DNA of 52,158 nt, taken from NCBI GenBank assembly GCA_029239355.1, contig JAQZAZ010000023.1:1-52158 (forward strand). Reading direction: 5' to 3'. The notes under the pieces were generated by a model. The model saw only the letters and a program-made list of their open reading frames with translations, did no database searches and was not told the origin of the DNA. The stretch is from Sphingobacterium sp. GTDB taxonomy: Bacteria; Bacteroidota; Bacteroidia; Sphingobacteriales; Sphingobacteriaceae. Shown piece by piece: positions 21,159 through 28,922 of the stretch (the first letter of the stretch is position 1; the number at the start of each line of letters is the position of its first letter). The position numbers and the translations under genes are program-made.

Positions 21159-23162
21159 ATGAAGAGAAGTATACTGTTAGCTGCTTCGCTGGCATGCGGT
21201 TCTTTGGCCGGTTATGCCCAAAATAATGCGATTAATGTAGATTACATGGATAAAACCGTTCGTCCGCAGGATGATTTCTACAATTTTGTAAATGGTCAGT
21301 GGATGAAAACTGTTAAGATACCATCCGATAAAGCGCGTTGGGGATCTTTTGATGAGTTACGTGAGAATACAGATATTGCCACGCTGAAAGTGTTGCAAGA
21401 GTCGTTATCTGGCCAGTTTCCAAAAGGAACTGATAACCAGAAGATCGGGGATCTGTACAGATCTTTTGTAGACATGAAAACACGCGACAAACTTGGCTTG
21501 GCGCCTGTTCAGCCCTATTTGACAAAAATCAATGCGATAAAGAATTTTGATGATCTTTATAAATATCTGGTAGAGGTTGCACCTATAGGAGGCAATCCTT
21601 TCTTTGGTGGATATGTCTATGGACATCTCAAAAATTCGAATGTCAATACGGTTTACTTGGGTGGGGGAAGTTTGGGTTTAGGCCGTTCTTATTACCAGGT
21701 AAAAGACAAAAAAAATGAAGAGACCTTAAAGGACTATTCAAATTATATTTCAGCACTTTATGCCAAGTCAGGTCAACGCACGAGAGATCTTAAAGGGCCT
21801 AAAATTGTCGCTTTTGAAAAAGAATTGGCTGCTAACCTAAAAACTGTCGAACAGTCGCGGGACGCAAACGGCCGCTACAATCCGGTGGCAGTTGCGGATT
21901 TAAAGAAGATGGTAAAAAATGTCGACATTGCTAAATATCTAAGTGATGTTGGATTTAAAGCGGATACCGTTATTGTACCTGAACTGAAATACTATCAAAA
22001 TTTAGATAAGATCTTCAACCCTGCGAATCTTCCGGTCATTAAGGATATATTAACATTTCATGTATTAAATACCGCTGCTTCGTATACGACACAGGAATTA
22101 AACGATCTTTCTTTTGATTTCTGGGGGCGTAAGCTTAAAGGGCAGAAGGAGCAACGTGCGCTGGATAAACGGGGGGTAGAGTTCGTGAATTCTATTGCCG
22201 GAGAACTTTTGGGAAAGCTTTATGTGAAAGAGAATTTTCCGCCACAAGCGAAAGCTGACGCTGAAGAACTGGTAAGCTACCTTGTAAAAGCATTTGGGCA
22301 ACATATCAATGGTTTAACATGGATGTCCGCAGACACAAAAGTGAAGGCGCTTGAAAAACTGTCGAAGTTTAAAGTGAAGATCGGTTATCCGGATAAATGG
22401 AAAGATTATAGCAAACTTGATGTTAGTACTTCGCTTTACGAGAATGTCCTATCATCCAGCAAGTGGTCTTTTTACGAGAACCTTGCGAAACAGGACAAAC
22501 CAGTTGATAAATCTGAATGGGGCATGACACCACAGACCGTCAATGCCTATTATAGTCCGTTGTTTAACGAAATTGTATTCCCGGCCGCAATTCTTCAGCC
22601 TCCTTTCTATGATTACAAAGCGGATGCAGCCGTTAATTTTGGAGGTATCGGTGCCGTCATAGGGCATGAACTATCGCACGGTTTTGATGACCAGGGAGCA
22701 AAATACGATGGAAACGGAAATTTGAATAACTGGTGGACGGATGGCGACAAGGCTAAATTTGAAGCAGCGGCAGATGCCCTGGTAAAACAATTTGAAGCTT
22801 ATGAACCAGTTTCGGGAGTTTTTGTGAACGGTCGTTTTACGTTAGGTGAGAATATTGGTGATTTGGGCGGCTCTTCTGTTTCCTTTGATGCATTGCAGCT
22901 TTATTTAAAAGATAAAGGAAATCCCGGTCTGATCGATGGATTTACGCAAAACCAACGTTTTTTCCTTTCTTGGGCTACTATTTGGAGAACAAAAACAACC
23001 GATGAGTTTGTTGTGAATCAGGTGAAAACAGATCCACATTCCCCTGCGCAATATCGGGCTTTTGCGCCGATTATCAATTTAGATGCGTTTCATGCAGCGT
23101 GGGAAACGAAAGAGGGCGACAAGATGTTTGTCCCGATGGACAGACGTATTAAGATCTGGTAG
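21159..23162 (+). CDS. M13 family metallopeptidase (neprilysin/PepO-like)
   Basis: This is a secreted zinc endopeptidase of 667 residues with a Sec signal peptide (MKRSILLAASLACGSLAGYA). The N-terminal helical M13 domain starts PQDDFYNFVNGQWMKTVKIP, the hallmark of the family. The catalytic region carries NAYYSPLFNEIVFPAAILQP, the zinc motif HELSH (about 503-507) in GAVIGHELSHGFDDQGAKYD, and the third ligand in GENIGDLGG (about 562-570). It ends KMFVPMDRRIKIW; the usual C-terminal CxxW is replaced by KIW, which is common in Bacteroidota. It degrades peptides in the periplasm. Monocistronic, followed by a very strong bidirectional terminator. Confidence 0.95.
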   Translation: MKRSILLAASLACGSLAGYAQNNAINVDYMDKTVRPQDDFYNFVNGQWMKTVKIPSDKARWGSFDELRENTDIATLKVLQESLSGQFPKGTDNQKIGDLYRSFVDMKTRDKLGLAPVQPYLTKINAIKNFDDLYKYLVEVAPIGGNPFFGGYVYGHLKNSNVNTVYLGGGSLGLGRSYYQVKDKKNEETLKDYSNYISALYAKSGQRTRDLKGPKIVAFEKELAANLKTVEQSRDANGRYNPVAVADLKKMVKNVDIAKYLSDVGFKADTVIVPELKYYQNLDKIFNPANLPVIKDILTFHVLNTAASYTTQELNDLSFDFWGRKLKGQKEQRALDKRGVEFVNSIAGELLGKLYVKENFPPQAKADAEELVSYLVKAFGQHINGLTWMSADTKVKALEKLSKFKVKIGYPDKWKDYSKLDVSTSLYENVLSSSKWSFYENLAKQDKPVDKSEWGMTPQTVNAYYSPLFNEIVFPAAILQPPFYDYKADAAVNFGGIGAVIGHELSHGFDDQGAKYDGNGNLNNWWTDGDKAKFEAAADALVKQFEAYEPVSGVFVNGRFTLGENIGDLGGSSVSFDALQLYLKDKGNPGLIDGFTQNQRFFLSWATIWRTKTTDEFVVNQVKTDPHSPAQYRAFAPIINLDAFHAAWETKEGDKMFVPMDRRIKIW

Positions 23163-23182
23163 GAAAATCTCCGGATCTTATT

Positions 23183-23231
23183 GATAAACAGCAAGGGGGC
23201 ATTTCATTTGAATGCCCCCTTGCTGTTTATC
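23183..23231. terminator. Strong bidirectional terminator
   Basis: A 21-bp perfect stem, with arms 23183-23203 and 23211-23231 and a 7-base loop, contains AGGGGGC/GCCCCCT. The right arm includes the stop codon of the convergent MFS gene (23227-23229), so both genes share it. Confidence 0.85.
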
Positions 23232-24441
23232 GCATCCATTTTAGAACAAGGTAGAAGCCAAGTCCTGTGAAGGAAAGTGTCAGCGCTGTTGCCCACCATA
23301 GTGTGGTGAAACCAAAGGAGTCAACAATAGATGTCCCGAGCAGTGGCGAAAAAATATTTGCTGCAGAAAATGCCAGGGAATTGAAACCCATATATGCGCC
23401 TTGTGTTTTTGGGGTAGAGCGGTTAACGGATACAGTAGCCATAAATGGCAATGTCAGCATCTCACCGAGGCCAAAAATAAAGAAGGTGAAATATAACCAG
23501 CCAAGTCCGCCCATATAATTCAGCATGGCATATGAACTGGCGCATAGAAATGTACCAAACACCAGGGTGCTGATCAGTGAAAATCTCTTTTCAGCGACAT
23601 GAACAACAAACATCTCCAGTAAAACAATCACAAAACCACTCCAACCCAATAGGAATCCGATCTGATGGTCATCCAGGCGATGCACTTCGCGATAGAATAT
23701 CGGCAAGGTTGTAATTAACTGGAAAAAGCAAAATGAAAAAATACAGCAGAAGATATTAAACAGCACAAAGGGAACATCCGTATAGGGGTTGCGGCTTTGG
23801 TTTGCCACCTCGCTGTGTGCCAAAGCGTCTTTTTTTGCTTTAACATCCGTTCTTTTTTGCCTTTTGTTAAAAAAGATAAAGAAAATTACTGCTGCACATA
23901 GTACGGCAAAGGAGTTCCCATAGAAAATCCAGTTAAACGAAATTGTAGCGAGGAAACCGGCAACGGCGGGGCCGATTGAAAAGCCCAGGTTGATAGCCAG
24001 TCTGTTTAGTGAAAAGGCACGGGTTATATTTTCGGGCTTTGCATAGCTGGCCACTGAAACAGAATTCGCCGGTCTAAATGCATCAAAAATCAGACTTAGC
24101 GTAAAGATCATGACGGACAGGGATTGAACTTCTTTAAAATAGGGAATTAATAGAAATAAGGGGGAAGCCAATACCAGGCTCCCGAATTGCACCTTAAAAC
24201 TGCCGATCCGATCTGTCAGCCATCCGCCGATATAGGAACCGCATACGGAACCTATACCGTAGCTCATCAGGACAATTCCGACTTGCTTAATATCAAAATG
24301 AAGTACCTGCGTCATGTAAAGTCCCAGGAAGGGGATGACCATGCTACCCATTCTATTGATCAACATAACAATGGCCAAAAGCCAGGCAGCCTGCGAAAGG
24401 CCTTTAAAAGAATCTAGGTATATGGATATAATTTTTTTCAT
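23227..24441 (-). CDS. MFS transporter
   Basis: This 404-residue major facilitator superfamily protein has about twelve hydrophobic segments. The loop 2-3 motif is recognisable (GGWLTDRIGSFKVQ, about 76-89), and so are the charged TM4-5 region RPANSVSVASYAKPENITRA and NLGFSIGPAVAGFLA. This last block (motif C-like GxxxGPxxGG) suggests a drug or metabolite exporter. The central loop is basic (KRQKRTDVKAKKDA). The substrate is not deducible, and no regulator is adjacent. It converges on the M13 gene and is separated from the 5'-nucleotidase genes by their terminator. Confidence 0.9.
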   Translation of the reverse strand: MKKIISIYLDSFKGLSQAAWLLAIVMLINRMGSMVIPFLGLYMTQVLHFDIKQVGIVLMSYGIGSVCGSYIGGWLTDRIGSFKVQFGSLVLASPLFLLIPYFKEVQSLSVMIFTLSLIFDAFRPANSVSVASYAKPENITRAFSLNRLAINLGFSIGPAVAGFLATISFNWIFYGNSFAVLCAAVIFFIFFNKRQKRTDVKAKKDALAHSEVANQSRNPYTDVPFVLFNIFCCIFSFCFFQLITTLPIFYREVHRLDDHQIGFLLGWSGFVIVLLEMFVVHVAEKRFSLISTLVFGTFLCASSYAMLNYMGGLGWLYFTFFIFGLGEMLTLPFMATVSVNRSTPKTQGAYMGFNSLAFSAANIFSPLLGTSIVDSFGFTTLWWATALTLSFTGLGFYLVLKWMR

Positions 24442-24544
24442 GCAAATAATTTGCTTTTTAGACAGTGTTGATTTTTGTAAGCACTTTATTGTCTTCCCGA
24501 TAGGGGAGCAGCCTGGGCTTATAAAAGCTATAACTCATTTTGAT

Positions 24545-24580
24545 AAAAAAATGCCAAATTGATATTGGTCAATTTGGCAT
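24545..24580 (-). terminator. Terminator after the 5'-nucleotidase genes
   Basis: Read on the minus strand, a 12-bp perfect stem (ATGCCAAATTGA with TCAATTTGGCAT, 6-base loop) is followed by seven T. It lies 20 bases after the stop of the metallophosphatase gene and upstream of the MFS gene. Confidence 0.85.
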
Positions 24581-24600
24581 CTATTATAAATTGATAACGT

Positions 24601-25560
24601 TTATGCCAATAGTGACTCTTCGATTGAGGGGTTAACCTGATAGGTACTTGCTATCATCTGTTTTTTACCTGAACTGGGTTCCATAATGAAATCAATTCGG
24701 CCGAGGTTAATGCCTGCAAACCCCACTTGGTTGATCACTGTCTGCGTTCCTTTTAAATTTGTGACTAAGGTCGGTTCGTTTAAAAAAGTATGTGTGTGAC
24801 CGCCGATGATCAGATCAATATCTGATGTTTTGGAGGCAAGTACCAGATCTGAAACCTTATCATTCTCATATTGATATCCAAGGTGTGAAAGACAGATTAT
24901 AAGATCGCACTTATGTTTTTCCTTTAGGATTTTAACAATTTTGTTCGCGATTTCGATCGGATCCAGATAGCGCATGCCCATGTAATTATTAGGATCTACC
25001 AAACCTTCGATATCAACACCAAGTCCAAATACACCTATTTTAATGCCATCTTTATGGAAAATGGTATAATCTTGTGTCCTTCCTTCTAGCACGGTGCCTT
25101 TAAAATCGTAGTTGGCGGTCAAAAAAGGGAATTTGGCGTGATCCAGGTATTTGACGAGCCCGTCCAGACCATTGTCAAACTCGTGATTACCAAAAGTCCC
25201 GGCATCATATCCTAATTTCGTCATGAGGTCTAATTCCAGTTTGCCCCCAAAAAGGTTAAAATACGGTGTTCCCTGAAACATGTCGCCGGCATCCAGCAAC
25301 AGGAGGTTCTTTTCTTCCTTGCGGATTTTATTGATCAATGTGCTGCGGCGGGCCACCCCCCCCAGTCCCTGGTACTTACCACCGTCCATTGGAAAGGGTT
25401 CAATGCGGCTATGTACATCGTTCGTATGTAAAATGGTCAATTTGATCTTTTTACGTTCTGCCGCCGCCTGAAAAGGTAATGAACCCAAAGCAAGTGCTGC
25501 GGAGAATCCACCGGCTTGCTTGATAAACGTTCTCCGATTAATTGATTTTAACTCTTCCAT
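24601..25560 (-). CDS. 5'-nucleotidase catalytic-domain metallophosphatase, Tat-exported
   Basis: This 319-residue protein is the calcineurin-like catalytic half of a UshA-type 5'-nucleotidase. A twin-arginine signal is visible (NRRTFIKQAGG at about 8-18). Metal ligands follow in order: ILHTNDVHSR (about 43-52), DAGDMFQGT, GNHEFDNG (about 123-130), CLSHLGYQ and GGHTHTFL. The usual C-terminal substrate-binding domain is absent. It is supplied by the gene immediately upstream, whose end overlaps this start by 23 bp. Together they should hydrolyse nucleotides or sugar nucleotides in the periplasm. Confidence 0.93.
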   Translation of the reverse strand: MEELKSINRRTFIKQAGGFSAALALGSLPFQAAAERKKIKLTILHTNDVHSRIEPFPMDGGKYQGLGGVARRSTLINKIRKEEKNLLLLDAGDMFQGTPYFNLFGGKLELDLMTKLGYDAGTFGNHEFDNGLDGLVKYLDHAKFPFLTANYDFKGTVLEGRTQDYTIFHKDGIKIGVFGLGVDIEGLVDPNNYMGMRYLDPIEIANKIVKILKEKHKCDLIICLSHLGYQYENDKVSDLVLASKTSDIDLIIGGHTHTFLNEPTLVTNLKGTQTVINQVGFAGINLGRIDFIMEPSSGKKQMIASTYQVNPSIEESLLA

Positions 25561-26299
25561 CTAATTCCGCATTTACTTGTTTACCTGCTTTTGTTAATTC
25601 ACTTACATATTCTATTAAACCTTCGCGCATCCGTTGGGGATAGTTGGTCCTGGAGACCGATTGCGTTAATAAAACGAGGTTATCACCGCCATTGGCAAGA
25701 TAATCATAGGTGACCAGTTTGTATAATTTGTTGTCATCGATGGCCTGTCCTTTAATTTTGATGTCCTGAGCTTTATTGCCGGTTACCGTCAAGGTCATGC
25801 CTGCAATGGGCTGGCCATGCGTGGTGGCAATATAATCAGCAAGCTGACGTATCTGGTTGCCTTTTAGTGTGATAATCGTTAATGTATTTTCAAATGGCAT
25901 CACTTCAAAAATATGACCGACGGTGATATCTCCTGCCTTGAGATCGTTACGGATTCCCCCTTTGGTCGCAAAGGCCAGGTCTGCGGGATTATGGGCATAA
26001 TGCGCGCTCATCCATAGTAACGCTTCACAGAAAAAATTCCCCATTAACGTTTCGGGAGTTTTCTCTTTCGTGAGGGCCTTGTCGGCGTGTCCGATAACGC
26101 GGTTCATTTCAGCTTCCATCTTTTGCTTGAACGGCTCATAGATTGAAACGACAGTAGGATCTGCTTGTACCTCCTTATTAATATGATATTGATGGAAATC
26201 CTTCTGTGTAGGGTGGAGTTGCTTTGAGCAACCGGTGACCATCAAAAGCGAAGCGACTCCAAGACTACCAATAAAGGCAATTTGCTTTGATATATTCAT
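25538..26299 (-). CDS. 5'-nucleotidase C-terminal domain lipoprotein
   Basis: The 253-residue product is the substrate-binding (C-terminal) half of a UshA-like 5'-nucleotidase made as a separate lipoprotein. It has a signal peptide with lipobox MVTGC (Cys near 24). The domain signatures include NFFCEALLWMSAHYAHNPAD, FATKGGIRNDLKAGDITVGH, FEVMPFENTLTIITLKG and YKLVTYDYLANGGDNLVLL; the last two contain aromatic residues of the base-stacking clamp. The ATG at 26299 is used, because the longer frame crosses a -7 promoter element at 26327-26334. It is translated before, and overlaps by 23 bp with, the catalytic-domain gene, an inverted order compared with the single-chain enzyme. Confidence 0.9.
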   Translation of the reverse strand: MNISKQIAFIGSLGVASLLMVTGCSKQLHPTQKDFHQYHINKEVQADPTVVSIYEPFKQKMEAEMNRVIGHADKALTKEKTPETLMGNFFCEALLWMSAHYAHNPADLAFATKGGIRNDLKAGDITVGHIFEVMPFENTLTIITLKGNQIRQLADYIATTHGQPIAGMTLTVTGNKAQDIKIKGQAIDDNKLYKLVTYDYLANGGDNLVLLTQSVSRTNYPQRMREGLIEYVSELTKAGKQVNAELDGRVKIN

Positions 26300-26326
26300 T
26301 ATAGTTAGTTTAACCAAATATTGGGG

Positions 26327-26334
26327 CAAAGTTA
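26327..26334 (-). promoter_or_regulatory. -7 promoter element of the split 5'-nucleotidase operon (TAACTTTG)
   Basis: TAACTTTG on the minus strand matches TAnnTTTG exactly, 27 bases before the ATG at 26299, and excludes the longer open frame as the protein start. Confidence 0.5.
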
Positions 26335-26399
26335 GCCAATTATATACGAAGAAATCTTATTCCTTATGGGCTAATTTTGCCAAAAACATAAAAACAATA

Positions 26400-26429
26400 A
26401 AAGCTTAACATAAATCTACGTTAAGCTTT
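26400..26429 (-). terminator. Terminator after the EamA transporter gene
   Basis: AAAGCTTAAC and GTTAAGCTTT form a 10-bp perfect stem with a 10-base loop. On the minus strand it is followed by a T-rich stretch, and it lies 25 bases past the EamA stop. Confidence 0.7.
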
Positions 26430-26454
26430 ATCATATAATTAGAAAAATAACAAC

Positions 26455-27522
26455 CTAGTGAACCAATTCTGCCTCCGGAAGATCATCTATGGGAGTTTGA
26501 CGGTCATTATTTTTCGCCAATGTATCCAATGTGTTTCTTTGAAGGATCTTTTTGTTTTTATTTTTAGCTGATAATTTGGTGCGGTAAGCTTTCCAATTCA
26601 TCAGTAAAACAGAGAACAAAATCACGGCCAAACCTACAATCTGTAGGGAGGTGACGGCATGTGACGTAAAAAAATGACTTAATATTAACGCAATGATCGG
26701 ATTTACATAGGCATAAGTACTTACTTCCATTGCCGGGCGCACCTGTAAAAGCCAAATGTAAGAGCTAAATGCGAGGATAGAACCAAATGTGATCAAATAG
26801 CCTAAATTGAACCAGTCTACAGGAGCGACGCTGCTTAATTCAAATGACGCATACTCGCCCGTAAAAAGTGCCGTAATATTAAAAAGAACACCTGCAGTGA
26901 CCATCTGCCAGGCTGTTTTGACCATAACATGCAAGTCTTCTTTTTCTTGCGCTTCTGTTTTTTTGAAATATTTAGATGCTAAAGAACCTACTGTCCAGGC
27001 AATGGAGCCCAACACCAAAATGCATAAAGCAATGATTTTTAAATTTCCATTTGCATTGTCGTTGGATGCTATAATCTGTTCGGCAAATAGCATAACGACT
27101 CCAACAAATCCAAGAATAACCCCGGCTACAGTAGTGATACTGCTAAAATTCTCCTTCCATTTAGGTTTGTCAAGTAAAATAAACCAGATTGCTGCTGCTG
27201 CGGCGATTATCGCTGCCACTCCACCGGACACGTATTGCTCCGCCCAGATGACTCCGGCCATATCGACGAACAAGAGGAGAAATCCGACAAAGGAAGCTTC
27301 TAATATGGAACGTTTATTAAATAATTTATAACCTTTTATCGCACAATAGCTCATCAGGATTGCACTTGCGGTAACAAATCGAAATGATCCTAATATAAAT
27401 GGTGGAAAACTATGCAACGCTTTTTCTATAAAAAAGAAGGTTGACCCCCATACCACGTAAATTATAAAATAAGCAACTACAACCATCAGTGGGCTTGCAG
27501 CTTTTTTGTGTCCTTGTAACAT
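26455..27522 (-). CDS. EamA/DMT family transporter
   Basis: This 355-residue drug/metabolite transporter has ten predicted helices arranged as two EamA repeats. The first starts FIIYVVWGSTFFFIEKALHS and has RFVTASAILM; the second covers about residues 165-310, including WLLQVRPAMEVSTYAYVNPI. A 40-residue charged cytoplasmic tail follows (KNKNKKILQRN and after). Proteins of this type export amino acids or other metabolites. It follows the Lrp-family regulator by 18 bp, and the pair is a typical regulator-exporter unit, so an amino acid substrate is likely but not shown. Confidence 0.9.
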   Translation of the reverse strand: MLQGHKKAASPLMVVVAYFIIYVVWGSTFFFIEKALHSFPPFILGSFRFVTASAILMSYCAIKGYKLFNKRSILEASFVGFLLLFVDMAGVIWAEQYVSGGVAAIIAAAAAIWFILLDKPKWKENFSSITTVAGVILGFVGVVMLFAEQIIASNDNANGNLKIIALCILVLGSIAWTVGSLASKYFKKTEAQEKEDLHVMVKTAWQMVTAGVLFNITALFTGEYASFELSSVAPVDWFNLGYLITFGSILAFSSYIWLLQVRPAMEVSTYAYVNPIIALILSHFFTSHAVTSLQIVGLAVILFSVLLMNWKAYRTKLSAKNKNKKILQRNTLDTLAKNNDRQTPIDDLPEAELVH

Positions 27523-27540
27523 AATGAAACCTCCTTTCTA

Positions 27541-28014
27541 TTATTCAGGTATAACAACCTGTTGATCTTCTTTTACCGTCTGAAGTACGATTGTGGTACG
27601 TGTAGAAATTATTCCTTCTACCTTACTTAATGTATTACGCATTAAATCCACTAAACCTGTTGAATCTGCAGTTCTTACTTTGATAAGATAACCGTCATCT
27701 CCAGCAATGTCGTGTACTTCCTGTACTTCAGGGATTTCCGCGAGGGCGAGGCCGACGCGTTGTTCACCAATGATATCATTGGCTTTGATGAAAATAAATG
27801 ATAAAAGTTTTTGATCAACAGCCGCAGGATTGATCTTGGCGCTGTATTTTAAGATCACGTCCTTCTGTTCAAGCTTCTTGACCCGCTCCAGTATTGCTGA
27901 AGGAGCCATGCCTAATTCTCTGGCGATATCAGCATTGTTGATACGCCCGTTATCCTGCATCAAACGAAGGATTTTGTAATCCACCTGATCTAAATTATAT
28001 TCTACTTTTGTCAT
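27541..28014 (-). CDS. Lrp/AsnC family transcriptional regulator
   Basis: The 157-residue protein has the two-domain Lrp layout. The N-terminal winged helix-turn-helix covers about residues 8-60 (LDQVDYKILRLMQDNGRINN, then DIARELGMAPSAILERVKKL). The C-terminal RAM ligand-sensing domain covers about 70-150 (FIFIKANDIIGEQ, EVQEVHDIAGDDGYLIKVRT). It probably senses an amino acid and controls its own operon, in which the EamA exporter follows after 18 bp. A consensus promoter sits directly upstream with only an 8-base leader, so feedback control by binding near the start is plausible. Confidence 0.95.
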   Translation of the reverse strand: MTKVEYNLDQVDYKILRLMQDNGRINNADIARELGMAPSAILERVKKLEQKDVILKYSAKINPAAVDQKLLSFIFIKANDIIGEQRVGLALAEIPEVQEVHDIAGDDGYLIKVRTADSTGLVDLMRNTLSKVEGIISTRTTIVLQTVKEDQQVVIPE

Positions 28015-28022
28015 TTCGACTG

Positions 28023-28053
28023 CAAAGGTATGGAAAAATGTATAATATTCAAA
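28023..28053 (-). promoter_or_regulatory. Consensus promoter of the lrp-eamA operon
   Basis: Minus strand: TTTG (complement of 28050-28053), a 19-base spacer, then TACCTTTG (28023-28030). This is a perfect match to the Bacteroidota sigma-A type promoter TTTG-N19-TAnnTTTG. The -7 element ends 8 bases before the ATG, so the mRNA leader is very short. Confidence 0.75.
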
Positions 28054-28129
28054 ATATAAGTATTATTTATGAATATTATTCTGATAACCCAGTTTGGGTG
28101 CTGAATTTTATTCTATAAAAAGTCAGATG

Positions 28130-28151
28130 GATTTCCTTTGGATTTCCTTTG
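28130..28151. repeat. 11-bp tandem duplication
   Basis: GATTTCCTTTG is repeated twice without a spacer in the intergenic region between the lrp promoter and the FUSC gene. It is probably a simple slippage or duplication product. Confidence 0.6.
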
Positions 28152-28207
28152 TTTACTTTAATTTATTGGTTGAGAAGGAGTTGCAAAAAATCTCTAGTAA
28201 ACGATGC

Positions 28208-28711
28208 TCAACAATTGTACCGATTTCTCAACTTAATAATCATATTCCGGGTAGATAGGATGACACCTAAGCCGATCAAACATCCCACGCAGACACAACC
28301 GAAACGGTCCAGGGCAGCGAAATAAGAGCGACTTTCCTGCTCATGTAAGTAGACAATAATTAAAGCTACCATAGATGTGCGCGCCACTGCCATAATATTC
28401 AGCGCTTTGCAGATAATGAGGGAGGCAAGCATGCCGATAATCATCGCATAGAGTTGTGGGATCGGGACGAAATATAAGCTAAGTCCGATCGCGGAGCCAA
28501 TGAAATTGGATTTTGCACGGTCAATGGCAATTTTTTTGGATTCATTTTCCTGTGGGGATATGACCAGGATAATTGAAATAAGGGTCCAGGAAACGGAGTA
28601 TTCTGGAAAGGATACAAATAAGATATAGCCCAGTAAAAATCCGGCGAGTACTCGTATTGTATATATAATAAAATCTGAATGTAATGTGTATCGAAGGATA
28701 AGATTACGCAT
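28208..28711 (-). CDS. FUSC-family membrane protein
   Basis: This 167-residue protein is composed of about five to six membrane helices separated by short charged loops. The loop ISPQENESKKIAIDRAKSNF, a helix with GSAIGLSLYF and a second loop HEQESRSYFAALDRFGCV follow the pattern of the membrane half of FUSC/aromatic acid exporter-type proteins (fusaric acid resistance family). The cytoplasmic domain of the larger family members is missing, so it is a small stand-alone form. Transport of aromatic acids is the family association, but the function here is unproven. A TATTTTTG element lies 40 bases upstream of the start. Confidence 0.7.
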   Translation of the reverse strand: MRNLILRYTLHSDFIIYTIRVLAGFLLGYILFVSFPEYSVSWTLISIILVISPQENESKKIAIDRAKSNFIGSAIGLSLYFVPIPQLYAMIIGMLASLIICKALNIMAVARTSMVALIIVYLHEQESRSYFAALDRFGCVCVGCLIGLGVILSTRNMIIKLRNRYNC

Positions 28712-28889
28712 ATAACAAAGAAGAGGTTAGTTCATTAAATAGTGTTGCTGTTGCAAAAATACGAGCAAATGACGAAGGCGCGAAATAAAATTCAGGTTTG
28801 TTGCATTTTGTGTATGCGTTTTTATGCGTTTTATTGAAAAGAATTGTATGTTTCTTGCAATTGTTGCTTTTTTCGAAGGGAAATTTAAT

Positions 28890-28897
28890 TAAATTTG
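28890..28897 (+). promoter_or_regulatory. -7 promoter element of the FAD/Fe-S dehydrogenase gene (TAAATTTG)
   Basis: TAAATTTG matches TAnnTTTG exactly, 26 bases before the GTG start at 28923. TTG-like bases lie near the -33 position. Confidence 0.45.
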
Positions 28898-28922
28898 TTT
28901 TCTATATTAAAAAGCAAATTCA

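Noticed and set aside
28130..28151. CRISPR or satellite repeat
   Set aside because: Only two 11-bp copies without spacers are present. It is a simple duplication.
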